Origin: Frisingicoccus caecimuris
GTDB taxonomy: Bacteria > Bacillota > Clostridia > Lachnospirales > Lachnospiraceae
DNA length: 64,000 bases
Direction: 5' to 3'
NCBI RefSeq assembly: GCF_004340975.1
Contig: NZ_SLXA01000002.1
Coordinates: forward strand, 289,750 to 353,749
Part shown: piece after piece, positions 9,740 to 18,055 of the stretch
How the letters are laid out: every line of letters begins with the position of its first letter
Position numbering within the stretch: position 1 is the stretch's first letter
Made by a program: the position numbers and the translations under genes
Notes under the pieces: model-generated
Seen by the model: only the letters and a program-made list of their open reading frames with translations
What the model was told of the DNA's origin: nothing
The model's database searches: none

Positions 9740-10564
9740 TTAAAAAAATTGCTCCAACACACAGGCTACGCCATCTTCCTCACAGGGCGGTGCAATGAAG
9801 TCAGAGGCCTGCTTTAAGAGTTCAACAGCGTTTCCCATAGCAACACCGAAACCAGCATATTGAATCATTTCCAAGTCATTCTCTCCATCACCAAAGGCCG
9901 CAATCTGCTGCTGTGGAATATTCAGTTCCTCCGCGAGCCACAAGAGGGCACTGCGCTTGCAGACACTGCCGTGGCTGATTTCTATATAACGAGGCACAGA
10001 TGAAGTAACATAAAGTCCTTCAAAGGTTTCCAGTTGACGACGCATAGACGCCTTTAACTCCATATCATGGATAATGAAATTTATACCTTCGATTTCATTT
10101 TCATGCCTCTTTACAAAATTGCGCATGTCCGGCACTGGATGACGTGTTGTACGAACATAATTTACAGATAAAGGACCAGCGCCAAAATTCTCAGGATGGT
10201 CAAAATATGTTTTGGATGTGTAAGGGACTCCGCAGATAAAAGCTTCCATTGGACAATCATAATCTTCGTAAAACTCCAAAAGCTTTTCTATCTGCTCCGG
10301 TGTCATATCCCGACCATAGATACGCTTCCTGTCAGAAAGACGAAAAACACTGCTGCCATTTGAGGTAATGACATACTCCATCCCCGGAATCTGAATCAAT
10401 TCTTCCGGCACAGCCTGCAATGCCCGTCCGCTTGCCACGACCAGATGGATATTCTGAGCGGCAGCCGCTGTCAACGTGTCCTTTGTACGTCTTGTCAATA
10501 TTTTATTCTTTCCTATTAAAGTACCATCCACATCCATGGCAACCAGTTTGATTTTTCTCATCAT
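9740..10564 (-). CDS. Cof-type HAD hydrolase
   Basis: HAD-superfamily phosphatase of the Cof/YidA type (class IIB cap), 274 aa, cytoplasmic. Motif I is MDVDGTLIG at about residue 11, with the nucleophile Asp and the acid/base Asp. Motif II is VASGRA. Motif IV is FGDGENDLEM near residue 225, followed by VAMGNA. Family members dephosphorylate sugar phosphates, pyridoxal phosphate or flavin precursors; the substrate cannot be read from sequence. Two adjacent ATGs are possible starts. Its upstream region has a promoter, a Rex-like palindrome and a hairpin, so this gene is probably regulated separately from nfnAB. Confidence 0.88.
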   Translation of the reverse strand: MMRKIKLVAMDVDGTLIGKNKILTRRTKDTLTAAAAQNIHLVVASGRALQAVPEELIQIPGMEYVITSNGSSVFRLSDRKRIYGRDMTPEQIEKLLEFYEDYDCPMEAFICGVPYTSKTYFDHPENFGAGPLSVNYVRTTRHPVPDMRNFVKRHENEIEGINFIIHDMELKASMRRQLETFEGLYVTSSVPRYIEISHGSVCKRSALLWLAEELNIPQQQIAAFGDGENDLEMIQYAGFGVAMGNAVELLKQASDFIAPPCEEDGVACVLEQFF

Positions 10565-10603
10565 TTCACTCGATTCACATCGATATATCCTTTAGAATAA
10601 GCA

Positions 10604-10633
10604 AGAAGCCGTTATCACACGACAACGGCTTCT
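10604..10633 (-). terminator. Leader hairpin before Cof gene
   Basis: Perfect 10-bp stem AGAAGCCGTT (10604-10613) with 10624-10633 and a 10-nt loop. On the minus strand the following bases are TGCTTATTCT, a weak T tract. It could be the nfnB read-through terminator or an attenuator in the Cof leader; sequence alone does not decide. Confidence 0.5.
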
Positions 10634-10673
10634 AAGGGTTATATTATTATGGGATTCAAAGGGCTAATTTAAT

Positions 10674-10697
10674 GTTATGTTAATTTCTTAACATAAC
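10674..10697. promoter_or_regulatory. Rex-like operator palindrome
   Basis: Perfect inverted repeat GTTATGTTAA, 4 nt, TTAACATAAC. The core TGTTAA-N4-TTAACA matches the Rex consensus TTGTTAANNNNTTAACAA except for the outermost T/A pair. It starts 3 bp downstream of a TATAAT on the minus strand, so a bound repressor would block initiation. The Rex gene itself is not in the window. Confidence 0.55.
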
Positions 10698-10700
10698 AAC

Positions 10701-10729
10701 ATTATATACCTTTTCTTAAAAATTTGCAA
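10701..10729 (-). promoter_or_regulatory. Promoter of Cof phosphatase gene
   Basis: Minus strand TTGCAA (plus 10724-10729), 17-bp spacer, TATAAT (plus 10701-10706). The predicted start site lies inside the adjoining palindrome, leaving a leader of about 130 nt. Confidence 0.6.
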
Positions 10730-10737
10730 TAGTTTTT

Positions 10738-12132
10738 TTAATGTTTTTTATTTTTTTGTAAATACTCATGAATGCCCGCTGCGGCGGCTTTTCCTGCGCC
10801 CATAGCCAAAATAACGGTCGCTGCACCTGTAACCGCATCACCACCGGCAAAAACGCCCGGACGACTTGTCGCGCCATTGCTCTCCTCAGCAACAATACAT
10901 TTTCTGCGGTCCGTATCCAATCCCTGGGTTGTGGAAGAAATTAACGGATTCGGTGATGTTCCAAGAGACATGATGACCGTGTCGGCTTCAATCTCGTATT
11001 CAGAACCCGGAATCTCCACCGGACTTCTTCTTCCGGATTCATCCGGCTCTCCAAGTTCCATATGGATACAGCGGATTCCCCGTACCCACCCAGAATCATC
11101 TACGAGAATTTCCACCGGATTATTCAGCAGATGGAACTGGATGCCTTCTTCTTTTGCATGATGAACCTCTTCTGCTCTGGCAGGAAGTTCCTTCTCGCTC
11201 CGACGATATACGATATGGGTTTCTGCCCCCAGACGGAGAGCCGTACGCGCCGCATCCATCGCCACATTACCACCGCCGACAACAACCACCTTGCTGCCCG
11301 CGTGGATTGGTGTATCATAATGCAAATATGCTTTCATCAGATTATTCCGTGTCAGATATTCATTGGCAGAGAATACGCCGTTGGCCTGTTCGCCCGGAAT
11401 TCCCATGAATTTTGGAAGTCCGGCACCGGAACCGATAAATACTGCATCAAAACCTTCTTCATCCATCAACTGATCGATCGTCACCGATTTTCCGACAACC
11501 ACATCTGTTTCAATCTCAACCCCAAGTTTTTTAACATTTTCAACCTCATGGGCTACCACCTGATCCTTTGGCAGACGGAATTGAGGAATTCCATAAACAA
11601 GTACGCCTCCAGCCTGATGAAGAGCTTCAAAAATCTTCACCTGATACCCCATCTTTGCCAAATCTCCGGCACAGGTCAGCCCTGCCGGGCCAGAACCAAT
11701 GACAGCGACTCGTTCCGGACGCTGTTCCTTTGTCTTTGCCGGCGCCACCCCATTCTCACTGGCCCAATCGGCCACAAAACGCTCAAGTTTTCCTATGGAA
11801 ACCGGGTCGCCCTTCTTACCAAGAATACATTTGCCCTCACACTGGGTTTCCTGTGGACAAACACGCCCGCAGACCGCCGGCAGAGATGAGGATTCATTGA
11901 TAATGTCATAAGCCCTTTTAAAGTCTCTGTTTTTTACTTCCTGAATAAATTCAGGTATATTAATGGATACCGGGCAGCCCTGTACACAAAGCGGCTTAGC
12001 ACAATGAAGGCAGCGTTCTGCCTCTGCTACTGCTTCTTCCTCCGAATATCCAAGACATACTTCTTCAAAATTCTTTGCCCGCACCAGCGGCTCCTGTTCC
12101 CTTACAGGAACTCGAGTCATACTTACTGCCAT
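10738..12132 (-). CDS. nfnB: NfnB, GltA-like large subunit
   Basis: Flavoprotein of the GltA/GltD small-chain family, 464 aa. With the adjacent FAD/NAD-binding subunit it most likely forms NfnAB, the electron-bifurcating NADH-dependent reduced ferredoxin:NADP+ oxidoreductase. N-terminal cysteines CLHCAKPLCVQGCP and CGRVCPQETQCEGKC (residues about 40-105) would bind two [4Fe-4S] clusters. GSGPAGLTCAGDLA binds FAD and VVGGGNVAMDAART binds NADP(H). It overlaps nfnA by a TAATG junction. Annotation pipelines often call this glutamate synthase small subunit, but no large glutamate synthase gene is adjacent, which favours Nfn. Confidence 0.88.
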   Translation of the reverse strand: MAVSMTRVPVREQEPLVRAKNFEEVCLGYSEEEAVAEAERCLHCAKPLCVQGCPVSINIPEFIQEVKNRDFKRAYDIINESSSLPAVCGRVCPQETQCEGKCILGKKGDPVSIGKLERFVADWASENGVAPAKTKEQRPERVAVIGSGPAGLTCAGDLAKMGYQVKIFEALHQAGGVLVYGIPQFRLPKDQVVAHEVENVKKLGVEIETDVVVGKSVTIDQLMDEEGFDAVFIGSGAGLPKFMGIPGEQANGVFSANEYLTRNNLMKAYLHYDTPIHAGSKVVVVGGGNVAMDAARTALRLGAETHIVYRRSEKELPARAEEVHHAKEEGIQFHLLNNPVEILVDDSGWVRGIRCIHMELGEPDESGRRSPVEIPGSEYEIEADTVIMSLGTSPNPLISSTTQGLDTDRRKCIVAEESNGATSRPGVFAGGDAVTGAATVILAMGAGKAAAAGIHEYLQKNKKH

Positions 12133-13022
12133 TATGCTTCACCTCCACACTGTCCGCAGCCGCCATGATGGGTATCCCCTTCGGTTACCTTCAACATTGC
12201 ACGGCCTTCTTCCGTCTTATACATCTGCTGACGCTGCATCGCCTGGTCAAAATCCACCAGATGCCCGTCAAATTCCGGGCCATCCACGCAGGCAAATTTT
12301 ACCTCTCCATCCACAGTCACACGGCATGCACCGCACATTCCTGTACCATCTACCATAATTGGATTCAAACTCACTGTTGTCGGAATGTCCAGACTCTTTG
12401 TCATCAGACAGGCAAATTTCATCATGATCATCGGACCGATGACAACGCAATGGTCATACTGTTTATGCTGGTTCTTTACCAGATCTTCAAGCACCTGGGT
12501 AACCAGACCTTTGAAACCATAGGAGCCATCATCCGTCGCCACATAAAGATAATTGGATACAGCCGCCATCTCTTTCGTAAGAATCAATAAGTCTTTTGTT
12601 TTGGCACCAATAATGACATCTGCTTTAATCCCATGCTCATGGAGCCATTTTACCTGTGGATAAACCGGGGCCGTACCAACACCGCCGGCAATAAACAGCA
12701 TTTTTTTAGATTGAAGCGTTTCTATATCTTCATGGACAAAATCAGAAGGGTTGCCCAAAGGTCCCGTCACATCAGCAAAGGATTCCCCTGCTTTTAAACA
12801 AGCCATCCGTTCTGTGGATGCACCCACTGTCTGAAAAACAATGCTGATGGTTCCTTCCTCTCTATTATAATCGCAAATGGTCAATGGAATGCGCTCACCA
12901 CGCTCATCCATTCTCACAATAACGAATTCTCCTGGCTGGCAAGCCTTGGCAACACGCGGCGCCTCAACTTCCATAAAGAAGATTTTCTCTGCCAGTTTTC
13001 TGGCTTCCCGTATTTTAAACAT
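12132..13022 (-). CDS. nfnA: NfnA, FAD/NAD-binding small subunit
   Basis: Ferredoxin-NADP reductase-like subunit, 296 aa, related to dihydroorotate dehydrogenase electron transfer subunit PyrK and sulfide dehydrogenase SudB. An FAD-binding barrel is N-terminal (GEFVIVRMDERGERIPLTI). The NAD-binding half has FIAGGVGTAPVYP near residue 110. The C-terminal cysteine group (GMCGACR, FACVDGPEFDGH) would hold a [2Fe-2S] cluster. In Nfn this subunit bifurcates electrons between NADH, ferredoxin and the NADP-binding partner. AGGAGGGG precedes the ATG. It is the first gene of the nfnAB pair. Confidence 0.88.
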   Translation of the reverse strand: MFKIREARKLAEKIFFMEVEAPRVAKACQPGEFVIVRMDERGERIPLTICDYNREEGTISIVFQTVGASTERMACLKAGESFADVTGPLGNPSDFVHEDIETLQSKKMLFIAGGVGTAPVYPQVKWLHEHGIKADVIIGAKTKDLLILTKEMAAVSNYLYVATDDGSYGFKGLVTQVLEDLVKNQHKQYDHCVVIGPMIMMKFACLMTKSLDIPTTVSLNPIMVDGTGMCGACRVTVDGEVKFACVDGPEFDGHLVDFDQAMQRQQMYKTEEGRAMLKVTEGDTHHGGCGQCGGEA

Positions 13023-13083
13023 ATTTCCCCTCCTGGAATATCTTTAATTCTTTACCTGATTGAATTGTCGATTTTGTTTGTAG

Positions 13084-13112
13084 ATTATACCCCGATTTGC
13101 ATAGAAATGCAA
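13084..13112 (-). promoter_or_regulatory. nfnAB promoter with -35 palindrome
   Basis: Minus strand TTGCAT (plus 13107-13112), 17 bp, TATAAT (plus 13084-13089). The -35 lies inside the inverted repeat TTGCATAGAAATGCAA (13097-13112), a possible operator. Just upstream, AAGTTTA-GGAC-TTAACAA (13116-13133) has one perfect and one degenerate Rex half-site. Confidence 0.55.
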
Positions 13113-13138
13113 GGTAAGTTTAGGACTTAACAATGTAT

Positions 13139-14536
13139 TTATGCCTTTGCCCCATATTTTTCTCTGAGTGCCTTGACAACTTCCTCTTCGTGCATACCTC
13201 TGGACCCTTTCACAAGAATCGCATCTCCGTCCGATACATTCTCAAAAAGCCATTGAATGGCTTCCTCATTCGTATCAACGCTGCATACAGCAATTCCCGC
13301 TCCTGAATCAATAATGGCCTTCGCCAGAGCTTTCATCTCCTGACCAACCGTAACAACCATATGAAGTTTTTCCTCCGATATGGCCATCCCTGTATCATAG
13401 TGACACTGCCAGGACGCATCCCCCAATTCCAGAATATCGGCAAGTACCGCAATTTTACGCCCCGGATTATCCAACTGCATCAATACATCCACACCGGATT
13501 TGACTGAGGCCGGACTGGCATTATAGGTATCATCAATGACTTTGATTCCATGCAAAAGATGATTAATCTGCTGACGCATCGGAATCCCCGCATACTCGTT
13601 TAATCCTCTCTTGGCCACTGCGGGTTCTATTCCAAAATGTCTGGCAATGGCAATGGCCACCAGTGCATTCTGCACATTATGAAGGCCAAGCTGTTGGATG
13701 ACCACATCCTCCCGCCCTTCCGGATAGACTAAGGTAAAGCAATTCTTTCCATCTTCAATATGGATATTTTCCGCACGGTAATCACACTCTTCTGAGGTCC
13801 CGAACAGCGTGACCGGACATTTCATCGTCCCGGCAGCCTGACGCAAAAGCGGATCGTCACCATTCAGAAAAATACGCTGCTTCTCTGTGAAATTCATAGC
13901 AATTTTTAATTTTTCTCTCATCGTATTCTCTTTTTTCCCAAACTGGGCGATATGTGCTTCACCGATATTGGTCACAACGGCCACATCCGGTTCTACAAAA
14001 CGGACAAGATTTTCCATCTCACCAAATTCACTGATGCCCATCTCTACCACGGCCAGTTCCTGCCCGGCTTCCATACGAAACAGCGTCAGAGGTACACCGA
14101 TCTGACTGTTCTGATTGCCTGCTGTTTTCATAATATGAAAACCTGTTTCCAGAGCAGCACTGATCATTTCTTTTGTCGAGGTTTTTCCTACACTTCCGGT
14201 GATGCCGACGATCGGCATCCGGAATTTTCGCCGATAGTGAGCCGACAGATCTCCCAGGGCTTTGACCGTATCCTTGACCAGAATATGTACTTTATCTGAA
14301 TCAATCACATCCCCATGAGACATGAATACCCCTGCCGCGCCATGATCCAGCACCTGTGCAATAAATTTATGGGCATCTACCTTCTCGCCAATAATCGGCA
14401 CGAATAAACTTCCTTCGCTGGCTTCACGACTGTCAATGCATATATGTTCAATCACTGTCTCCGGATTTCCGGACAGTAATGTACCGCCTACCGCTTTCAC
14501 AATTTCTTCCGCAGTCATCGCTTCCACTTTAATCAT
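13139..14536 (-). CDS. murF: UDP-MurNAc-tripeptide--D-Ala-D-Ala ligase
   Basis: MurF, 465 aa, adds D-Ala-D-Ala to the UDP-MurNAc tripeptide, the last cytoplasmic ligation of the peptidoglycan precursor. Three Mur-ligase domains are visible: an N-terminal UDP-binding domain (CIDSREASEGSLFVP), a central ATPase with GITGSVGKTSTKEM near residue 112 and VVEMGISEFGEM, and a C-terminal domain with VIDDTYNASPASV near residue 330. The annotated ATG sits immediately after AAGGG, so a GTG three codons later or the ATG six codons later may be the true start. It is transcribed alone. Confidence 0.95.
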   Translation of the reverse strand: MIKVEAMTAEEIVKAVGGTLLSGNPETVIEHICIDSREASEGSLFVPIIGEKVDAHKFIAQVLDHGAAGVFMSHGDVIDSDKVHILVKDTVKALGDLSAHYRRKFRMPIVGITGSVGKTSTKEMISAALETGFHIMKTAGNQNSQIGVPLTLFRMEAGQELAVVEMGISEFGEMENLVRFVEPDVAVVTNIGEAHIAQFGKKENTMREKLKIAMNFTEKQRIFLNGDDPLLRQAAGTMKCPVTLFGTSEECDYRAENIHIEDGKNCFTLVYPEGREDVVIQQLGLHNVQNALVAIAIARHFGIEPAVAKRGLNEYAGIPMRQQINHLLHGIKVIDDTYNASPASVKSGVDVLMQLDNPGRKIAVLADILELGDASWQCHYDTGMAISEEKLHMVVTVGQEMKALAKAIIDSGAGIAVCSVDTNEEAIQWLFENVSDGDAILVKGSRGMHEEEVVKALREKYGAKA

Positions 14537-14570
14537 CCCTTCTATAATAAAATACGAATCTTCCGCGTAG

Positions 14571-14599
14571 ATTATAGCAAGAATTCCCGTACCTGTCGA
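14571..14599 (-). promoter_or_regulatory. murF promoter
   Basis: Minus strand TCGACA (plus 14594-14599), 17-bp spacer, TATAAT (plus 14571-14576), about 35 nt before the murF start. Good sigma-A match. Confidence 0.65.
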
Positions 14600-14656
14600 T
14601 ATTTTCTGTGTTTTTTATCTCTACAAACATTCCTCATCCATATTTTTACAATTTCC

Positions 14657-14685
14657 TTGACCCCACACCATACATTTGATATTCT
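14657..14685 (+). promoter_or_regulatory. Promoter of NSS transporter gene
   Basis: TTGACC at 14657-14662, 17-bp spacer, TATTCT at 14680-14685, about 40 nt before the ATG, which is preceded by AAAGGGG. Confidence 0.5.
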
Positions 14686-14723
14686 TATAAATATTATATG
14701 AACATATAAGAAAGGGGAAAATT

Positions 14724-16097
14724 ATGGAAAAAAGAGAACACTTCTCATCCCGACTCGGATTTATTCTTATCTCGGCCGGCTGCGCCATCGGTCTTGGCAA
14801 TGTATGGCGCTTCCCATATATCACCGGTAAATATGGCGGCGCTGCCTTTGTACTGATTTACCTTGTATTCCTTGTCATTCTTGGTCTTCCGATCATGGTC
14901 ATGGAATTTTCCGTGGGACGTGCCAGCCAAAAATCTGCAGCCAGAAGTTTTCACGTTCTGGAACCTTCCGGAACAAAATGGCATATCACAGGTTACCTGG
15001 CCATAGCCGGTAACTATCTGCTCATGATGTTTTATACAACGGTAGGCGGCTGGATGCTCTACTATGTCTATAAAATGATATGCGGCGAATTTGTCGGAAC
15101 TACACCGGAAGAAGTCGGCGGCATTTTTAACAGTATGCTTGGCGACCCGGCTGCTATGACTCTCTGGATGCTGATCACAGTTCTGATCTGTTTTGGCATC
15201 TGTAGTCTGGGCCTCCAAAAAGGGGTGGAACGAATCACAAAAGTAATGATGAGTTTTCTTTTAATCATTCTTATTATTTTATGTATACGCAGCGTTACTC
15301 TTGATGGTGCTGGCGAAGGCATTCGTTTTTACTTAATTCCTGATTTCGGTAAAATTCTGGAAAATGGTCTCGGTGAAGTGATTTTTGCCGCCATGGGTCA
15401 GGCTTTCTTTACATTAAGCCTCGGTATCGGCGCCATGGCTATCTTTGGCAGTTATATCAGTAAAGAACACCGCCTTCTCGGTGAATCCATGAACATCTGT
15501 CTCCTGGATACATTGATCGCCCTGATGGCCGGACTGGTCATCTTCCCGGCCTGTTTTGCCTTCGGCGTAGACCCGGGCGAAGGCCCAGGATTGGTATTTG
15601 TCACTCTGCCGAATATTTTTAATCAAATGGTCGGCGGACAGATTTTTGGTACATTGTTTTTTATCTTTATGTCCTTTGCCGCCATGTCCACCATCATTGC
15701 CGTATTTGAGAATATTTTAAGTTTTTCTATGGATCTGTGGGGATGGGAACGCAAAAAAGCCGTTTTGATCAATGGTATTTTAATCATTGTCCTATCCATG
15801 CCTTGTGTCCTCGGTTTCAATGTTCTCAGCGGAATCACGCCCCTCGGTGCCGGCAGCACAATTCAGGATTTGGAAGACTTTATCGTTTCCAATAACCTGC
15901 TGCCGATCGGAAGTTTATTATATCTGCTCTTCTGTACGAGCAAACGCGGATGGGGATGGAAAAACTTCATCAAAGAAGCTGACGCCGGAAAAGGCCCGAA
16001 ATTTCCACAGTGGTCCCGGTTCTATGTCAGCTGCATTCTGCCGCTTATTATTCTCTTTATCCTTGTCATGGGTTACTGGCAAAAATTTTTTGCATAA
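14724..16097 (+). CDS. Neurotransmitter:Na+ symporter family transporter
   Basis: Sodium-dependent transporter of the NSS/SNF family, 457 aa, cytoplasmic membrane. TM1 carries the signature GCAIGLGNVWRFPY near residue 20, with the Na+- and substrate-binding backbone breaks seen in LeuT-like proteins. About eleven or twelve hydrophobic segments follow, ending in FYVSCILPLIILFILVMGYW. Bacterial members usually import amino acids such as tryptophan, tyrosine, leucine or methionine; the substrate is not evident here. It is a single plus-strand gene bounded by a strong hairpin downstream. Confidence 0.92.
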   Translation: MEKREHFSSRLGFILISAGCAIGLGNVWRFPYITGKYGGAAFVLIYLVFLVILGLPIMVMEFSVGRASQKSAARSFHVLEPSGTKWHITGYLAIAGNYLLMMFYTTVGGWMLYYVYKMICGEFVGTTPEEVGGIFNSMLGDPAAMTLWMLITVLICFGICSLGLQKGVERITKVMMSFLLIILIILCIRSVTLDGAGEGIRFYLIPDFGKILENGLGEVIFAAMGQAFFTLSLGIGAMAIFGSYISKEHRLLGESMNICLLDTLIALMAGLVIFPACFAFGVDPGEGPGLVFVTLPNIFNQMVGGQIFGTLFFIFMSFAAMSTIIAVFENILSFSMDLWGWERKKAVLINGILIIVLSMPCVLGFNVLSGITPLGAGSTIQDLEDFIVSNNLLPIGSLLYLLFCTSKRGWGWKNFIKEADAGKGPKFPQWSRFYVSCILPLIILFILVMGYWQKFFA

Positions 16098-16121
16098 AAT
16101 ACAATGTGCCTGAACGGATAT

Positions 16122-16178
16122 AAAAAAATCGTTACGAACCTCTCTATCAAAACAGAGAACTTTGTTCGTAACGATTTT
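16122..16178. terminator. Bipartite bidirectional terminator
   Basis: Perfect 15-bp stem AAAATCGTTACGAAC (16125-16139) with 16164-16178, and an inner TCTCT/AGAGA helix. On the minus strand the stem ends in T7, ideal for the coiled-coil gene; on the plus strand the T tract is shorter. It lies between convergent genes. Confidence 0.85.
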
Positions 16179-16186
16179 CTGCATTA

Positions 16187-16555
16187 CTATGCAATCTTAT
16201 CTATCCGTTCTTTTACTTCCCGCATCTCTTTTTCAAGATTTGTCACTCGAAGTGCGATGAGTTCTTCTTCATTTGTAATTTTCAATGCCTCGTGGAGTTT
16301 TCTATGCAGATCAAAATGAGCTTCTGCAATAATCTTTATACCATGTGCGATCTCATTTTCCAGGGTGGTTTCAATCGACTTAATTGAGCTTCTCAAGTCT
16401 ACTGCTTCCTCTCTTAACCCCCGAACATCATCTTTTGTATCCTGGATGTCCACTTTCATATCCCGAATGTCGGCCTTGACTTCCTTCATCTCTTCCTGAA
16501 GTTCTTTGACATCTGACTGAACATCCAATACAGTCGTTAATATCATCTGCAGCAA
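16187..16555 (-). CDS. Small coiled-coil protein
   Basis: Protein of about 122 aa with no recognised family. Almost the whole length is predicted amphipathic helix, with heptad-like charged repeats (VKELQEEMKEVKADIRD, VRGLREEAVDLRSSIKS, NLEKEMREVKERIDKI) and very few breaks, so it should form a coiled-coil oligomer. No signal peptide or TM helix. No ATG is available upstream before the in-frame stop at 16595-16597. The first start is TTG at 16553-16555 with AGGA 7 nt before it; the next choice is the ATG three codons later. It has its own promoter and terminator. Confidence 0.72.
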   Translation of the reverse strand: MLQMILTTVLDVQSDVKELQEEMKEVKADIRDMKVDIQDTKDDVRGLREEAVDLRSSIKSIETTLENEIAHGIKIIAEAHFDLHRKLHEALKITNEEELIALRVTNLEKEMREVKERIDKIA

Positions 16556-16607
16556 TTCTCTATCCTGCGTTTTATCTTCTCTCCTCTCTTTCTTTCAGTT
16601 GATTACT

Positions 16608-16636
16608 ATTATACTCTAAGTGGAATCACAATTCAA
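16608..16636 (-). promoter_or_regulatory. Promoter of coiled-coil gene
   Basis: Minus strand TTGAAT (plus 16631-16636), 17 bp, TATAAT (plus 16608-16613), about 55 nt before the TTG start. Confidence 0.6.
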
Positions 16637-16725
16637 TTTCTATTTTAATAATCGTATGCCAGGATTCGACAAGCCGATACATTACTCCGTCTTTTCAAAA
16701 TGCTGATAGTCTTTTAGATTCTATA

Positions 16726-18027
16726 CTATAAGATATAGCCATCTTCCTCACACTGGATATTGCTTTCAAAAAACTGTTTCGCTGCTTTTACGAGATATTC
16801 CGTATCCTTCGTGCCGGCTGTCTCATAAGATGAATGCATAGCCAGCTGAGCAAGTCCGATATCTACCGTATTCATTGAAATCTGTGTGCCGGCGATATTT
16901 CCCAGTGTGGAACCTCCGGCAATGTCGGACCGATTGACATACACCTGATAAGGTACTCCTGCTTTCTCGCAAATCATTTTAAATATCGCAGATGACACAC
17001 CATCCGAAGTGTACCTCTGGTTCGCATTATATTTAATCACAATGCCCTCATTCATAAACGGCCGGTTGACCGCATCGGATTTCTCCATATGGTTTGGATG
17101 GGCCGCTTGAGCATTATCGGCGGATATCATAAAACTTGATGCCATCACACGACTTCGCTCCAGTTCATCCATACCACTTTCACGGCAAATTCTGAAGACT
17201 GTCTCCTTCAGGAAATCGGAAGCCGCCCCTTGTTTTGTCGTGCTGCCGACTTCCTCGTTATCCAAAACAGCCATCATTGCCACCTTAGGACAATTTTCTG
17301 CCCGAAGCAAACTATTGACCGAGGCAAAAACACATTGCAGATCATCCAGCCGGGCAGAAGAAATATAGCATCCGTTTTCGCCCCATATACTTCCATGTAC
17401 CCTCGGATAAAGAAATAAATCATGCCCCATAATATGCTGAACATCTACGCGGGCTGCTTCAGCAACCACCGCCATGAATGTTCCTGAAACATTTTCGTCT
17501 CCATATAACGGAAGCAAATCCTTTTGAACATTAAATTTATATCCCTCATTCACTCCCCGGTTCATATGGATTGCCAGACTCGGTATAAGGAGCAGATCCC
17601 GGTCTACATTGACCAGCCTAGAAATAATACGTTCGCCATCTCGAACCAATAACCTTCCCGCCACCGACAAAGGACGATCAAACCATGTGGACATGAGCAT
17701 TCCGCCATAGCCCTCTACATTTAATTTTGTGTATTTCTTTTCCACGCCAATCTCCGGCAATTCTTTCAACTTAAAAGTGGGTGAATCACTGTGTGTAGCC
17801 ATAATATGAAAGCCTTCAATAATTTTCGGTAAGCAAAAGGCAATGATTGATGAGCCGTTTCGGGTCACATAGTACTTTCCACCTGGTTTTAAGGTCCACC
17901 GATGACTCTCCTGAAGTTTTTCAAATCCCCCGGCACACAGCATTCCCTCCAATGTGTTGACCACATGAAAGCAGGTCGGGCTTCTTCCTATAAATTCAAG
18001 TAACTCTTTCGGACTGTAATCTTGCAT
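16726..18027 (-). CDS. apeB: M18 family aminopeptidase
   Basis: Cytosolic zinc aminopeptidase of family M18 (aspartyl aminopeptidase-like, ApeB), 433 aa, probably a dodecamer. Metal and catalytic motifs are visible: ATHSDSPTFKLK near residue 80, LDNEEVGSTTKQGA near residue 255 with the adjacent Glu pair, SADNAQAAHPN near 300, and a C-terminal AMHSSYETAG with the last His ligand. It releases N-terminal acidic or neutral residues from peptides. It begins 28 bp after the NUDIX gene stop, so it may be the tail of the hydS-phosphatase-NUDIX transcript. AAGGAG precedes the ATG. Confidence 0.93.
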   Translation of the reverse strand: MQDYSPKELLEFIGRSPTCFHVVNTLEGMLCAGGFEKLQESHRWTLKPGGKYYVTRNGSSIIAFCLPKIIEGFHIMATHSDSPTFKLKELPEIGVEKKYTKLNVEGYGGMLMSTWFDRPLSVAGRLLVRDGERIISRLVNVDRDLLLIPSLAIHMNRGVNEGYKFNVQKDLLPLYGDENVSGTFMAVVAEAARVDVQHIMGHDLFLYPRVHGSIWGENGCYISSARLDDLQCVFASVNSLLRAENCPKVAMMAVLDNEEVGSTTKQGAASDFLKETVFRICRESGMDELERSRVMASSFMISADNAQAAHPNHMEKSDAVNRPFMNEGIVIKYNANQRYTSDGVSSAIFKMICEKAGVPYQVYVNRSDIAGGSTLGNIAGTQISMNTVDIGLAQLAMHSSYETAGTKDTEYLVKAAKQFFESNIQCEEDGYIL

Positions 18028-18055
18028 GTCTGTCTCCTTTTTTATCTTTTACTAT

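Noticed and set aside
11062..11889. 275-codon open frame on the plus strand opposite nfnB
   Set aside because: It is antisense to a conserved enzyme, has no ribosome site or promoter, and its residues (many His, Cys and Arg) look like a shadow of codon bias.
10738..12132. Glutamate synthase small subunit
   Set aside because: The family matches, but the adjacent PyrK-like subunit and lack of a large glutamate synthase gene favour NfnB.
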